This document shows, piece by piece, positions 11,093-20,612 of a stretch of 64,000 bases of DNA. Source of the DNA: Margaritifera margaritifera (lineage: Eukaryota > Mollusca > Bivalvia > Unionida > Margaritiferidae); assembly GCA_029931535.1 (NCBI GenBank), contig JAQPZY010001670.1, forward strand, positions 6,596,501-6,660,500, read 5' to 3'. The position numbers were made by a program, and so were the translations under genes. Numbering within the stretch: the first letter of the stretch is position 1; each line of letters begins with the position of its first letter. A model generated the notes under the pieces. That model searched no databases and was not told where the DNA came from. It was given only the letters and a program-made list of their open reading frames with translations.

Positions 11093-12125
11093 TCGCGTAT
11101 AAGCCGATACCAACTGCAAACTGCACACACCCAGATCTGCCATCGCATAATGAGCCGGCAAATCTGGATCAATGCAGTTGTAAGGACTAATCAGTAGAAC
11201 AAACAACATCAAGACCACACTTTTGTGATTCAGAGTATCCTATAAAGGTCACTATCTAATGTCATCTGGTACAAAACCCAAGAATTTATCAGCATCATCT
11301 GAGCGACCAATTATAGTGCTGAAATCCTCCATCGTCATCTAGTCATCGTAAATATCATCCAGCTCCGATTTCTCCTCTTTACTGTCATATGCGGGTGTTT
11401 ATGTGGAGACTGAGCTTGGGCTCTTTAAGTGACACTTCGATCATACAGTCTGTGAAATCTATTAAAAGATGCAACTTAACAGGTGTCAGTTGTGCGGCAA
11501 GATCACAGGGAGTTCAAATAACCACCCGATACTTCGCACTGAACAAGTATCAACTACACGGCTTGATTAAAGGGTTGTAATGTGGGAAAACAAAGAGGGT
11601 GCTAAGGGATTAAGGTCAAACACATATTTGTAAGACGTGTAGGATTCTACTTGGCAATGAACAAGTATCAAATGCGCAGCTCGATCAAAAGGATTGTCAT
11701 CTTGAAAACAAAGTCAGGCAGTGCTGCCTTTACAAGCCACGGGCTTACCAGCCCACATGCACTGGCAGATAACATGGGAAATATCACTTAGGAATTAGCC
11801 CTGGCCAATGGAAAAAGAAAATATAAATCAAATCAAAATTTTTATTGCATCAAACAGTGTAAATACAGCAAAACACAAAATATAATGCAAATACAGGTTG
11901 TTTAGGCTCGCACAAAAATGGAAGCAATATACTTACTAGTAAACATGCACGGTAAACAACACTGATGGACACTTCACTTTGTGGTGGATAATATTTAATT
12001 TACCAGTAATATTTAATGGGTTGACTTATGTGCGGGTCATGCACTTTTTCATGTTTTTACCTATTCAGTGGTGGTGGTGGTGGGGCGGCTTATATGCGAA
12101 TGTGCTTATACGCGAGTATATGCGG
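11093..12125. mobile_element. probable ~1.03-kb relative of the double-hairpin MITE, or two separate ends
   Basis: The left side (11093-11219) matches the MITE family from TCGCGTATAAGCCGATACC through the first hairpin and into AACAAACAACAT, then stops. The right side ends GCTTATACGCGAGTATATGCGG followed by TA, a good family terminus. On the minus strand at about 11370-11250 an acidic stretch reads SELDDIYDD, then a stop, then MEDFSTIIGRSDDADKFLGF. It resembles the tail of a transposase. If the two ends belong together, this is a longer family member with coding remnants. They could also be independent insertions. Confidence 0.45.
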
Positions 12126-12297
12126 TAATATGCATACAGAGAAACATACTGAATTTCATTGGTCAACCTTATTATTTCTTGTTGAATTGTGCTAACTAGA
12201 TGATGTAAAAAAAAAGTCAAGGTCCAAAAAGTTCAATTTTTTAACTGAAAAAACAAATTGGAAAATTACTATGATTGCCTGAAAATCTAATTTGGTC

Positions 12298-12300
<3 letters not shown>

Positions 12301-12375
<75 letters not shown>
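12301..12375. repeat. (AT)n microsatellite, ~75 bp
   Basis: Uninterrupted TA repeats. The Tigger element starting at 12377 is inserted at its edge and AT repeats resume on the other side (14027-14042). Confidence 0.95.
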
Positions 12376-12378
<3 letters not shown>

Positions 12379-13101
12379 GTAGGACCCCGCTATAGCACGC
12401 TTCGTTATAGCACGAATTCAGATATAACACGATCGTGGCATGGCTCCCGAAATTTCATCTATTTTTTCGTACATGAAAAAAAAAATTTGTTTGTTCAAAG
12501 TATGAAAAATAATGTGTAAAAAATTAATTATCATGTTGGGGAAGAGATCGTGTATGAATTCGGATATAATACGATCGTGGCATGGCTACCGAAATTTTAC
12601 AATAATTTCGCCAATTTCTTAAACTACTGTTTGTGAATGTTCATTTCAAATGTGTCAGTAGTCAATCACTGCACTTTGATCTTAGTTTATTTTTGAAAGA
12701 TGTCAGCTCATTTTAAAGCTGATAAGTGTTAATCTTATTATTACTGATACATGAACAATAAAGTCATTAAGTCTTCTTTGTGTTTGTCTTCAGTGCATTC
12801 TGTGTACAATCGTTGCTCAAACAATAGCCGACATATGTTTGCTCATTCAACTGCATACACAGCCAAGTACCAAACAATGGGATGGTTGATAAAAGATTCA
12901 CACCTGAATGTATAAATCAATTAATTTAAGTCACTGACAATCATCAAAGTCAATCTCAAAGCTAAAGGTTGTTCAAACCATGCGGCAATGATTTATAAAA
13001 CATCAAAAAACGAAAGCCGCAAACGCGCACACGTGGCTTGGCGGTGTTGTTAGACAATCGCCACACAATCAGTTGACCAGTGAATAATATTGTACATTCC
13101 C

Positions 13102-13108
13102 TATAAAA
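13102..13108 (+). promoter_or_regulatory. TATA box of the Tigger HTH minigene
   Basis: TATAAAA lies 86-92 bp upstream of the ATG at 13194, inside the element. That leaves room for a short leader. Confidence 0.45.
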
Positions 13109-13193
13109 ATGACCCCATTGTTGATTAAAAATTATTCTTGCTGTAGTCGTTCAAACAAATAGGTGTGAGAGTTTTAATTATTAGTTATTTACA

Positions 13194-13415
13194 ATGGATA
13201 ACATTACATGGAAACGTAAAGCTTTTACTGTTAAAGAGAAGCTTGAAGCCATAGACAGGATTAAGTCCGGTGTTAAACAAACACAATTAGCTCGAGATTT
13301 AGGCATTCATGAGTCGACCATCCGAGGATGGAAGAGGGAAGAAGCTAAATTAAGAGTGGTGCTGATGGATCTGCTTGAAAGTGAGGGATTGATGAGAAAA
13401 AAAGCTGAAAATTAA
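13194..13415 (+). CDS. CENP-B/psq-type HTH minigene from a Tigger transposase (73 codons)
   Basis: The product starts MDNITWKRKAFTVKEKLEAI and has an intact Psq/CENP-B-N-type helix-turn-helix: KEKLEAIDRIKSG, QLARDLGIHESTIRGWKRE (about residues 12-50). It ends after a short basic tail, GLMRKKAEN. A full Tigger transposase would continue with a second HTH and a DDE domain; neither follows. The mini-frame has its own TATA box upstream and AATAAA 17 bp after the stop (13432-13437), so it could be expressed as a free DNA-binding domain. Known family role: binding the element's own ends. Whether it is transcribed is unknown. Confidence 0.7.
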   Translation: MDNITWKRKAFTVKEKLEAIDRIKSGVKQTQLARDLGIHESTIRGWKREEAKLRVVLMDLLESEGLMRKKAEN

Positions 13416-13431
13416 TCAGTTTTTCCAAAAC

Positions 13432-13437
13432 AATAAA
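13432..13437 (+). terminator. AATAAA poly-A signal after the HTH minigene
   Basis: A canonical hexamer 17 bp beyond the stop codon. A second AATAAA lies near 13775. Confidence 0.45.
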
Positions 13438-14026
13438 GTATTCTAATTCGTAGCAGATAAAATTATAGCAGTATGAAATTTATACTTACACCGTTTATTG
13501 ACCTTGGGACGTACACGTGCATACACACTGTAAATGTGCTTCATCATTCCTTACGTGATTTATCGATTATAATTATTTTTTTGCATTGAATTCAGACACA
13601 TAATGACCTATGACTAAATATTATACTTCTGTGTGCATATTTTCGATGGAATTATTATGGACTCACTCCTACGCATGCCATGAGATCGGTTGGTGAGTAC
13701 ACGTGTTGATCCTTTAACTATTCATGCTATACATTAGACATGTATATATAAATGTACCAATGCATGGTTCTCTGAATAAAGTTAAATATTATATGTGCAA
13801 TCTCTGTTTTCATTGCATGTGTATTTCTCATTTAATATGCATTGATTTAAGATGGTAATGGTGCCAATGAAGCACATTGTTTTCAGACCACAACTGACCC
13901 CCCCCCCCCCCTCATTTTCTTCAGCTAAATGACTTGGTTTTGTCTTGTTCGGTTATAGTATGGTTCGGGCATAGCACGATCTCGTTTTGTGGACCCTGAC
14001 CATCGTGCTATAACGGGGTCCTACTG

Positions 14027-15359
14027 TATATATATATATATATGTCTAATAAATTTAATTTCTCTACATTAAGTGGTGTTTGCTCAATCATGCAAAGAAA
14101 CTTTTGTCAAAAAAGTCCCACGGTACAAACAAAAATGTAAAAATTCAAAACGTTGTGATGGCTTGAAAATTTGAACAGGTAATATACTTATTAGAACAAT
14201 AACAAGTGTAAAATTTCATGGCTCAAAGTTTAGTAGCTTTCAGTCTATTGTTCTAAAACGGATTTGAGACACAGCAAAGCAATATGCCTCCTTTCACAAA
14301 GAACTACATATGAAGATTGAAAAAGAAACATTCTATATTCATTCCAAACCAATCAATGAAAGTCATGATCAATTACTTGATTGGTTTTGTTCAACAACCG
14401 ATCTTCAATTATTATATTTTTTTTTTATTTGTCACTAATCTTCTCAAGGTTTGCATCACCATAATCTCCCATGATAAAAACCATGCCTGACAATAAGCAC
14501 AACCCTTACATTTACACACTTCTTGGAATTTTTTTTTTTACATTTCTTTCAGGGAAAATCCACGCACAACTTTCAGACATGATACACCTGTCTTAATAGA
14601 GTTGGAGGTTGGGGTCATAAACCCACCCATAACTTTCTGAAACAACAGCATCATATGTGGCACATGATATATCCATCTTGATAGAGTTGGAGGTTGGGGT
14701 CATGTTTGAATGTGTATGTATGTTACAACCCAAACAAAGTAGGGTTCACAGCAGGGTCTTTTGTTGGATTTGCAATTATAGGATTCATGCTAATTTCTAA
14801 ATTATCATGCCAAAACTTTGAATGAATGTGCAAAAACTGCATATCATCCTTGCAAACCCTATCTCCCAATCTTGTTTATTTTGTTAAATCTACTCAACAT
14901 TTATAAAATTCCCCTTTTCTAAAGGGGTGGGGGTGAAATCTCACAGTCATGTTGTATATAGGGTAAATTTTATTAAAATATCTCCTGTAGAGCAGAATTT
15001 ACAGTCTAGACAAGGAAACAGGTCACAGAGTTACATTTTTCCATGCTGTGACACTGAACTTGATGTAGAAGCATGGCCAAGTACACCACAACAGTATATT
15101 CATGATGCATATCCAGTTAAGGTTTCATGACAATAATCTTCATTGAGGCAAAAGGCCTTGACTTTTGTGCCAGTTACCAGACTATGGCACCTAACACAAG
15201 TCTAGCCAAATATCTGGGTAAAGTTTCATTCAAATCTCAATAAAGTTTATGGGACAGACATTAGGATATGTTAATGAACTGAGGTGTGGGCAATGTCATA
15301 ACATAATAAGCTTGACTTAAGACAGGCATATCAAAATTGACAAGGCAGCTCATATCCCC
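14027..15359. other. intronic sequence of GGCX copy A, no gene seen
   Basis: AT-rich. A duplicated block containing TAGAGTTGGAGGTTGGGGTCAT occurs at about 14598 and 14683, 85 bp apart. No other structure recognised. Confidence 0.4.
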
Positions 15360-15538
15360 TTAAGTTAATCTTAACAAAATACTGCATGTATTCCAATTTT
15401 CTGCACAGTAAGAAAGGGAATGATCTTTATATTTCAGCACAAGTAAACAGACAGAGAATTCTTTTGGAGAGAGGTAATGAAGTAGGAAAGTGGATGGGTA
15501 GTAAAGGAGATACATGCTGGTAGGTGTGCACATCTTAC

Positions 15539-15694
15539 TTAACAGTATGCTCAGGTAGACCATACACATCCATTCAACAGGGAAGGGTTTCAGAAAGTCA
15601 AAGAGGGGAAACTGGCACTGGTCTGGATCTCCCCATATCTCAGAGACTTGATGCAGGCCTCGCTCATGTATCGTGTCCATCACCATAAGGACTC
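15539..15694 (-). CDS. GGCX: gamma-glutamyl carboxylase-like copy A, exon 2
   Basis: Exactly 52 codons, entering and leaving in phase 1. It reads VLMVMDTIHERGLHQ, then CQFPLFDFLKPFPVEWMCMVY. The RFPL-D-LKPLP-WM-VY pattern is diagnostic of GGCX between its first two membrane segments. The acceptor is TTCGTAG|GA and the donor TTAA|GTAAG, both good. It joins in frame to exon 1 (completing a Gly codon) and exon 3. The equivalent exon of copy B at 59568 is clearly homologous and two codons longer. Confidence 0.9.
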
Positions 15695-15769
15695 CTACGA
15701 AGGGGAAAAATTACACATTAATATACTTGCCTACCAACCTAAATGCATCAACTTACTAGTAACATTCAT

Positions 15770-15865
15770 ACATACCGGTACATACATACATACAGTACAT
15801 GCATACATACATACATACATACATACATACATACATACATACATACATACATACATACATACATT
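15770..15865. repeat. (CATA)n microsatellite in GGCX-A intron 1
   Basis: ACAT/CATA tetranucleotide repeats, nearly uninterrupted from 15800 to 15864. Long open frames over it (repeated Ile-His-Thr-Tyr) are artefacts. Confidence 0.95.
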
Positions 15866-16521
15866 AGCAACATCAGTATGTGTCTATGTTTTTATCAGCC
15901 TTTCAATCTATACCAGCTGTTAGTTGTAGACTAGCTTGCCAATTAATGGTTAAAAGATTGAATCTGAAATTTTTCTGACTGGTTCACAAAGTGTCATTGC
16001 TATATAAATTGACACAATATTGTACTTGTATTCTCAAGAAATATTGCACACCTCAATCTATTATTCCTAATTCTCTCTGTTGTCTCTATGGGATAAAATA
16101 AATTTATAATTACAAAAGTATGACAATACAAAGCAACAATTAACCTTTGTCTTCTTTTTAAATACTGCGTTATATACATTTTACAGAATTTTAACATTGT
16201 TATGTTTTATATTTTATCTTCCTGTACTTCACATTACATTTATTTGAAAGGGTTGATCTTCCAAGAGTCTTTGTGCAATACAGTTTTACATTTTTAGAAC
16301 ATTTACCTTTAGTTGTGACCATATAGCCATTATTGTGCTAAGATGCTGTAAAATGCAATTAAATATTTGTATATTGTTGTAAAGCCTTAATGACCACTGC
16401 ATGTGTCTTTTTGCATTATTTTCAGTAGAAACTTAGTTTGGTGATTTTAGGAAAATATGCTGGACAAAGTAAATATAAATAAATACTGTAAACAGGTCTT
16501 GGAGTGAATTATTATTATTAC

Positions 16522-16708
16522 CAAAAAGAACTCTCAGTAATGCAAGTGACGAAGGGTCCTCGGGTCTAAACAAAAGACGGATTACTGCCTCCCAACTAAA
16601 CAAGTCAGACAGGGAAAATCCAAATAGTTCCCTGAAACATTTGTTTTTAATTTCTTTTGCATCTGTTGACACACTTTTTTCTACAGCTAGAGTTTTCCTT
16701 TCCTGCAT
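16522..16708 (-). CDS. GGCX: gamma-glutamyl carboxylase-like copy A, exon 1
   Basis: The first ATG in frame (16708) opens MQERKTLAVEKSV, a soluble N-terminal tail. It then enters the family block LFGFSLSDLFSWEAVIRLL, FRPEDPSSLALLRVLFG, which matches the start of GGCX just before and into its first membrane segment. The exon ends in phase 1 with the donor TTTG|GTAATA. An upstream in-frame TTG at 16732 is not needed. The product would be an ER multipass enzyme. The promoter was not identified. Confidence 0.88.
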
Positions 16709-16829
16709 GATTATAAATTCTGCTGGAGGCAATCAGTCTGAAATAGATGAAAAACCTTCAGTATAAATTGGTAACTCCACTGATGAAAAATTAAATAAGT
16801 TAAAATATTCTTCAACTTCTACATCAAGT

Positions 16830-17160
16830 TCACTAGGGATTAATGTGTGTAGTGCTGACATCATCATTCAATATGGATCAATGTGTGTAGGGCTGACATC
16901 ATCATTCATCTGGAATTAATGTGTGTATTACTGAAATCATTCACTAGCAACCAATGTGTGTATCAGTGACATCATCATTCACTAAGATCAATGTATTGCC
17001 GACACCATCATTCACACAAGATCCATGTGTGTATTTCTGACATCAGCATTCACTAGGGATCAATGTGTGTATTGCTGACATCATCATTTACAAGGGATGA
17101 ATGTGTGTATTGATGACATCATTATTCACTTGGGCTTAATATATGTATTGCTGACATGAT
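16830..17160. repeat. 38-bp minisatellite, about 9 diverged units
   Basis: Units of the type AATGTGTGTATTGCTGACAT followed by CATCATTCACTAGGGATC recur about every 38 bp, just upstream of GGCX-A exon 1. Confidence 0.85.
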
Positions 17161-17322
17161 GGAGTTAAAAGAAAAAAAGAACACCCAAAAAAAACTTTGA
17201 ATAAAGCCATTTACTTTAAGCAGCAAATTCACACATCTGACAACACAAAATAAGAGGGATACAAAGTTTTGCACAAAAATGTTTGAAATATGTACATAAA
17301 AAGTGAACTATTCACATTAAGG

Positions 17323-17773
17323 CAGGCATGTGCAACTTCCTCCAGGGCACAGGCCAGATAAGCGATTTTTAAAGTCTACAATGTAAATAACCGAATAAAA
17401 CCAGGTCATAGGTTGCACATGCCTGCATAAAGCCTACAATGTAAATAAGCGAATAAAACCAGGCCATAGGTTGCACATGCCTGCATAAAGCCTACAATGT
17501 AAATAAGCAAATAAAACCAGGCCATAGGTTGCACATGCCTGCATAAAGCCTACAATGTAAATAAGCGAATAAAACCAGGCCATAGGTTGCACATGCCTGC
17601 ATAAAGCCTACAATGTAAATAAGCGAATAAAACCAGGCCATAGGTTGCACATGCCTGCATAAAGCCTACAATGTAAATAAGCGAATAAAACCAGGCCATA
17701 GGTTGCACATGCCTGCATAAAGCCTACAATGTAAATAAGCGAATAAAACCAGGCCATAGGTTGCACATGCCTG
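17323..17773. mobile_element. hAT-type MITE whose 3' part has expanded into a 58-bp minisatellite
   Basis: The left end CAGGCATGTGCAAC and right end GTTGCACATGCCTG are inverted repeats. Flanks CATTAAGG and CATTAGGT look like an imperfect 8-bp target duplication. After the first ~100 bp, a 58-bp unit (AGCCTACAATGTAAATAAGC ... TTGCACATGCCTGCATAA) repeats with starts at 17431, 17489, 17547, 17605, 17663 and 17721. Each unit contains the MITE's right terminus. A single, unexpanded relative lies at 19171. Confidence 0.75.
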
Positions 17774-18341
17774 CATTAGGTAATTCCCCTTGCAAGATAT
17801 AAATTTATCAATACAAAAAACAAAAAAAATAGAAACTGATGCATCTGATAAAGTGGGAGAAGACAATAAAGTTTATGATGACACCTTTAATGATGTAGAC
17901 AATTAAACCAATCAGAAACTATTTGGCTGAATACAACTTATTATGGCAACTACATGGTCACCTGATTATTGGTGTCACAGGAACATCCTAAGTGATACAA
18001 TATATCCCAAATTCCTTCTTTAAATTTACAATGCAAATCTACCGGTACAGCATGTCCAATCTTAAAGATAGAAAATATCAACGAAGATTTCATTTCAAAC
18101 AATTCAACGAAGATGATGATCATGGCAATCCAACTCGGCTGATGCTAATTCTCACAGGATTTTCTTCAGTTTTTTTTATCTTGACCCATGCAAATATAAG
18201 TAGAGCTACAGTACACAGTAATCAAGCATTTATGTAGAAACTGTTCTACTACACTAAAAGATATGAAGTCAGAATTCAAGTAATAAAAATGCTGTGACTG
18301 ATGAGACAATTATCTGTCAGTGATTCCTACAATCAATTCTG

Positions 18342-19130
18342 TACCATATACACTGATGAACGCCTGGATATCACTTTACCATATATACTGATGAATTCTG
18401 GACATCTGTACCATATACACTGATGAATGCATAGATATCTCTGTCCCATATACACTGATGAATGCATGGACATGTTTCTACCATATTCACAGATGAATGC
18501 CTGGACACCACTATACCATATTCACAGATGAATGCCTGGACACCACTATACCATATTCACAGATGAATGGAATGCATGAATATCTTTGTACCATATACAC
18601 TGATGAATGTTTGGTCATCTTTGTACCATATACACTGATGAATGTTTGGTCATCTTTGTACCATATACACTGATGAATGAGTGGACATCTCTATGCCATA
18701 TACACTGATGAATGAGTGGACATCTCTATGCCATATACACTGATGAATGAGTGGACATTTCTATGCCATATACACTGATAAATGTTTGGTCATCTTTGTA
18801 CCATATACACTGATGAATGAGTGGACATCTCTATGCCATATACACTGATGAATGCATGGACATCTTTGGACTATATATGCTTGAATGTGTGAAAATTTTT
18901 GTACCATATACACTAATGAATGAGTGGTCATCTCTGTACCATTATACACTAATCAATGAAGGGACACCATGGACATCTCTGTGCCATATACACTATTTAA
19001 TGAGAGGACATCTTTGTACCATATACACTGTTGAATGAGTGGATATATCTGAACCATATACACTGCTGAATGTGTGGACATCTCTGTACCATATACACTA
19101 TATAATCAATGCAGAGACATGGACATATCA
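18342..19130. repeat. 35-bp minisatellite, about 20 units
   Basis: CCATATACACTGATGAATG begins units at 18661, 18696, 18731 and 18766, an exact 35-bp period in the core with more diverged and indel-bearing units at both edges. It ends just before a MITE and the LINE at 19.2 kb. Confidence 0.9.
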
Positions 19131-19170
19131 GTGTCATATTACAATGATGAAGGCGTGGATATCTCTATAC

Positions 19171-19232
19171 CAGTCATGTGCAACCTATGTTCCGCAACCT
19201 GGTTTTATCCTCTTATTTACATCATAGGGTGT
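19171..19232. mobile_element. partial copy of the CATGTGCAAC hAT-type MITE
   Basis: CAGTCATGTGCAACCTATG followed by GGTTTTAT and TTATTTACATCATAG matches, in inverse orientation, the unit that makes up the 58-bp array at 17.4-17.8 kb. Confidence 0.55.
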
Positions 19233-20612
19233 GGCTTTAAAAATTGCTCATCGCTCTGGTTTGGTGTCTGTGAGTGACTGATCAGGCCAATTTGTGCTCT
19301 GAGTTGTCTATGGCACACTTGACAGGAGATGCTGCTTAGGTTTTCTTGATCAATAGAGCACGTGCTGCAGTTCTGAGATTTAAGTTGCTCATGCTTCTGC
19401 ACTGCCTCTGCAATTCTCCTCAGTTCAAAGTCTGTAGCTCCAGTATAGATGAGACTGCACCTAGTGGAGTGATCCTGTGCGAGACCTTCCCAAGACTCAG
19501 GGTCGATGTTGAAGTGTTTCAAGGATGACTTGAGGTAATCTTTGAAGCGTTTCTTCTGACCACACTGTGATCACTTTCACTCCTTTGGCTCACTGTCGAA
19601 GATCTTTGATAGTCGCTCTTCCGACATCCTGGTGACATAGCCTGTCCATATCATCTGTGATTTCATCAGCAGAGTGTGGATGCTTGAAATGCCTGCCAAT
19701 GTGAGAACCTCAGTGTCTGAGACCCTGTCCTGCAATCTTATCCTCATGTTTCCTCAGGCAGCCCATGTGAAAATAGTTCAGCTTCTTGGCATGGCATCTG
19801 TACACCATCCAAGCTTCACATGCATACAGCAGGGTCAGTAACACAATGGCTTTGCAGACCTTCAGTTTTGTTTGTAGACTGATGCCTCTGCACTCCCCCA
19901 CATTTGTGTGTAATCTGCCAAAGGCCACCCTTACTTTAGCAATTCTGGCATTGGTTTCATCATTGATGTGGCAGTGTGCTGCCTAGACAGGTGAACTTGT
20001 CTACTGCCAGGAGGATTTGGCCATTTACTGTGATGGTAGGCTTTACATAAAGCTTTCCTGGTGCAGGTTGGTGCATCACTCTGTCTTCTTTATACTGATT
20101 GTGAGACCAAAACTGTCACAAGCTGAAGAGAAATGGTCAATACTCAGTTGTATGTCAGACTAAGATTTGGCATTCAGGGAACAGTCATCAGCAAACAGAT
20201 CATGAACAGTCACTTCTGTTAACTTCATCTTTGCCCTGTAGTCTCCTCAGACTGAAGAGCTTGCCATCAGTCTGCTATCTGATTTTGATCCTAGTGTCAT
20301 AGTTACGGAAGGCATCAATAAGCATGGCAGAGAACATGATACTGAATAGGGCTGGGCCAACACAGCCTTGCTTGACTCTGCTGGTGACTGGGAATGGTTC
20401 AGATGCCTCGCCATCATCCACGACATGAACGAGCATGCCATCATGGAACTGACAAACCATCACAATGAATTTCTCTGGGTGACAAAATGTTGCCATGATC
20501 TTAAAGGTCCCCATGATTGACTGTGTAAGAGGCTTTTGTCAGGTTGACGAATGTCATGTACAGGTTGGAGTTCTGTTCTTGGCATTTCTCCTGAGCTGAT
20601 GAGCTGCAATGT
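19190..20612 (-). mobile_element. RTE-like LINE, 3' segment (reverse transcriptase core to C-terminus), degraded
   Basis: Read leftwards from 20612: AQEKCQEQNSNLYMTFVNLT, then KIMATFCHPEKFIVMVCQF and SRVKQGCVGPALFS (palm), the catalytic FADDCSLNA at about 20195-20170, then GISLQTKLKVCKAIVLLTLL near 19880. A Cys/His-rich tail, CQVCHRQLRAQIGLISHSQ, lies around 19310, where the last zinc ligand appears lost. Several frameshifts and stops make it inactive. It is the continuation of the inverted segment at 20613-23175. Confidence 0.85.

Larger units (their letters stand above)
12377..14026 (+). mobile_element. Tigger/pogo element, internally deleted, keeps only the transposase HTH domain
   Basis: Terminal inverted repeats are CAGTAGGACCCCGCTATAGC on the left and, read inwards, CAGTAGGACCCCGTTATAGC on the right. 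The left subterminal region holds a 42-bp direct repeat (12412 and 12556; ACGATCGTGGCATGGCT in each), likely transposase-binding sites. It sits inside an AT microsatellite, so the TA target duplication cannot be resolved. The only coding part is a 73-codon N-terminal domain; the DDE core is absent. Hence a non-autonomous derivative. Confidence 0.85.

Noticed and set aside
12292..12519. Open frame of Ile-Tyr repeats
   Set aside because: It is a reading of the (AT)n microsatellite and the adjoining Tigger end.
18342..19130. CRISPR-like array (35-bp regular repeat)
   Set aside because: Units are contiguous without unique spacers, and the context is eukaryotic.
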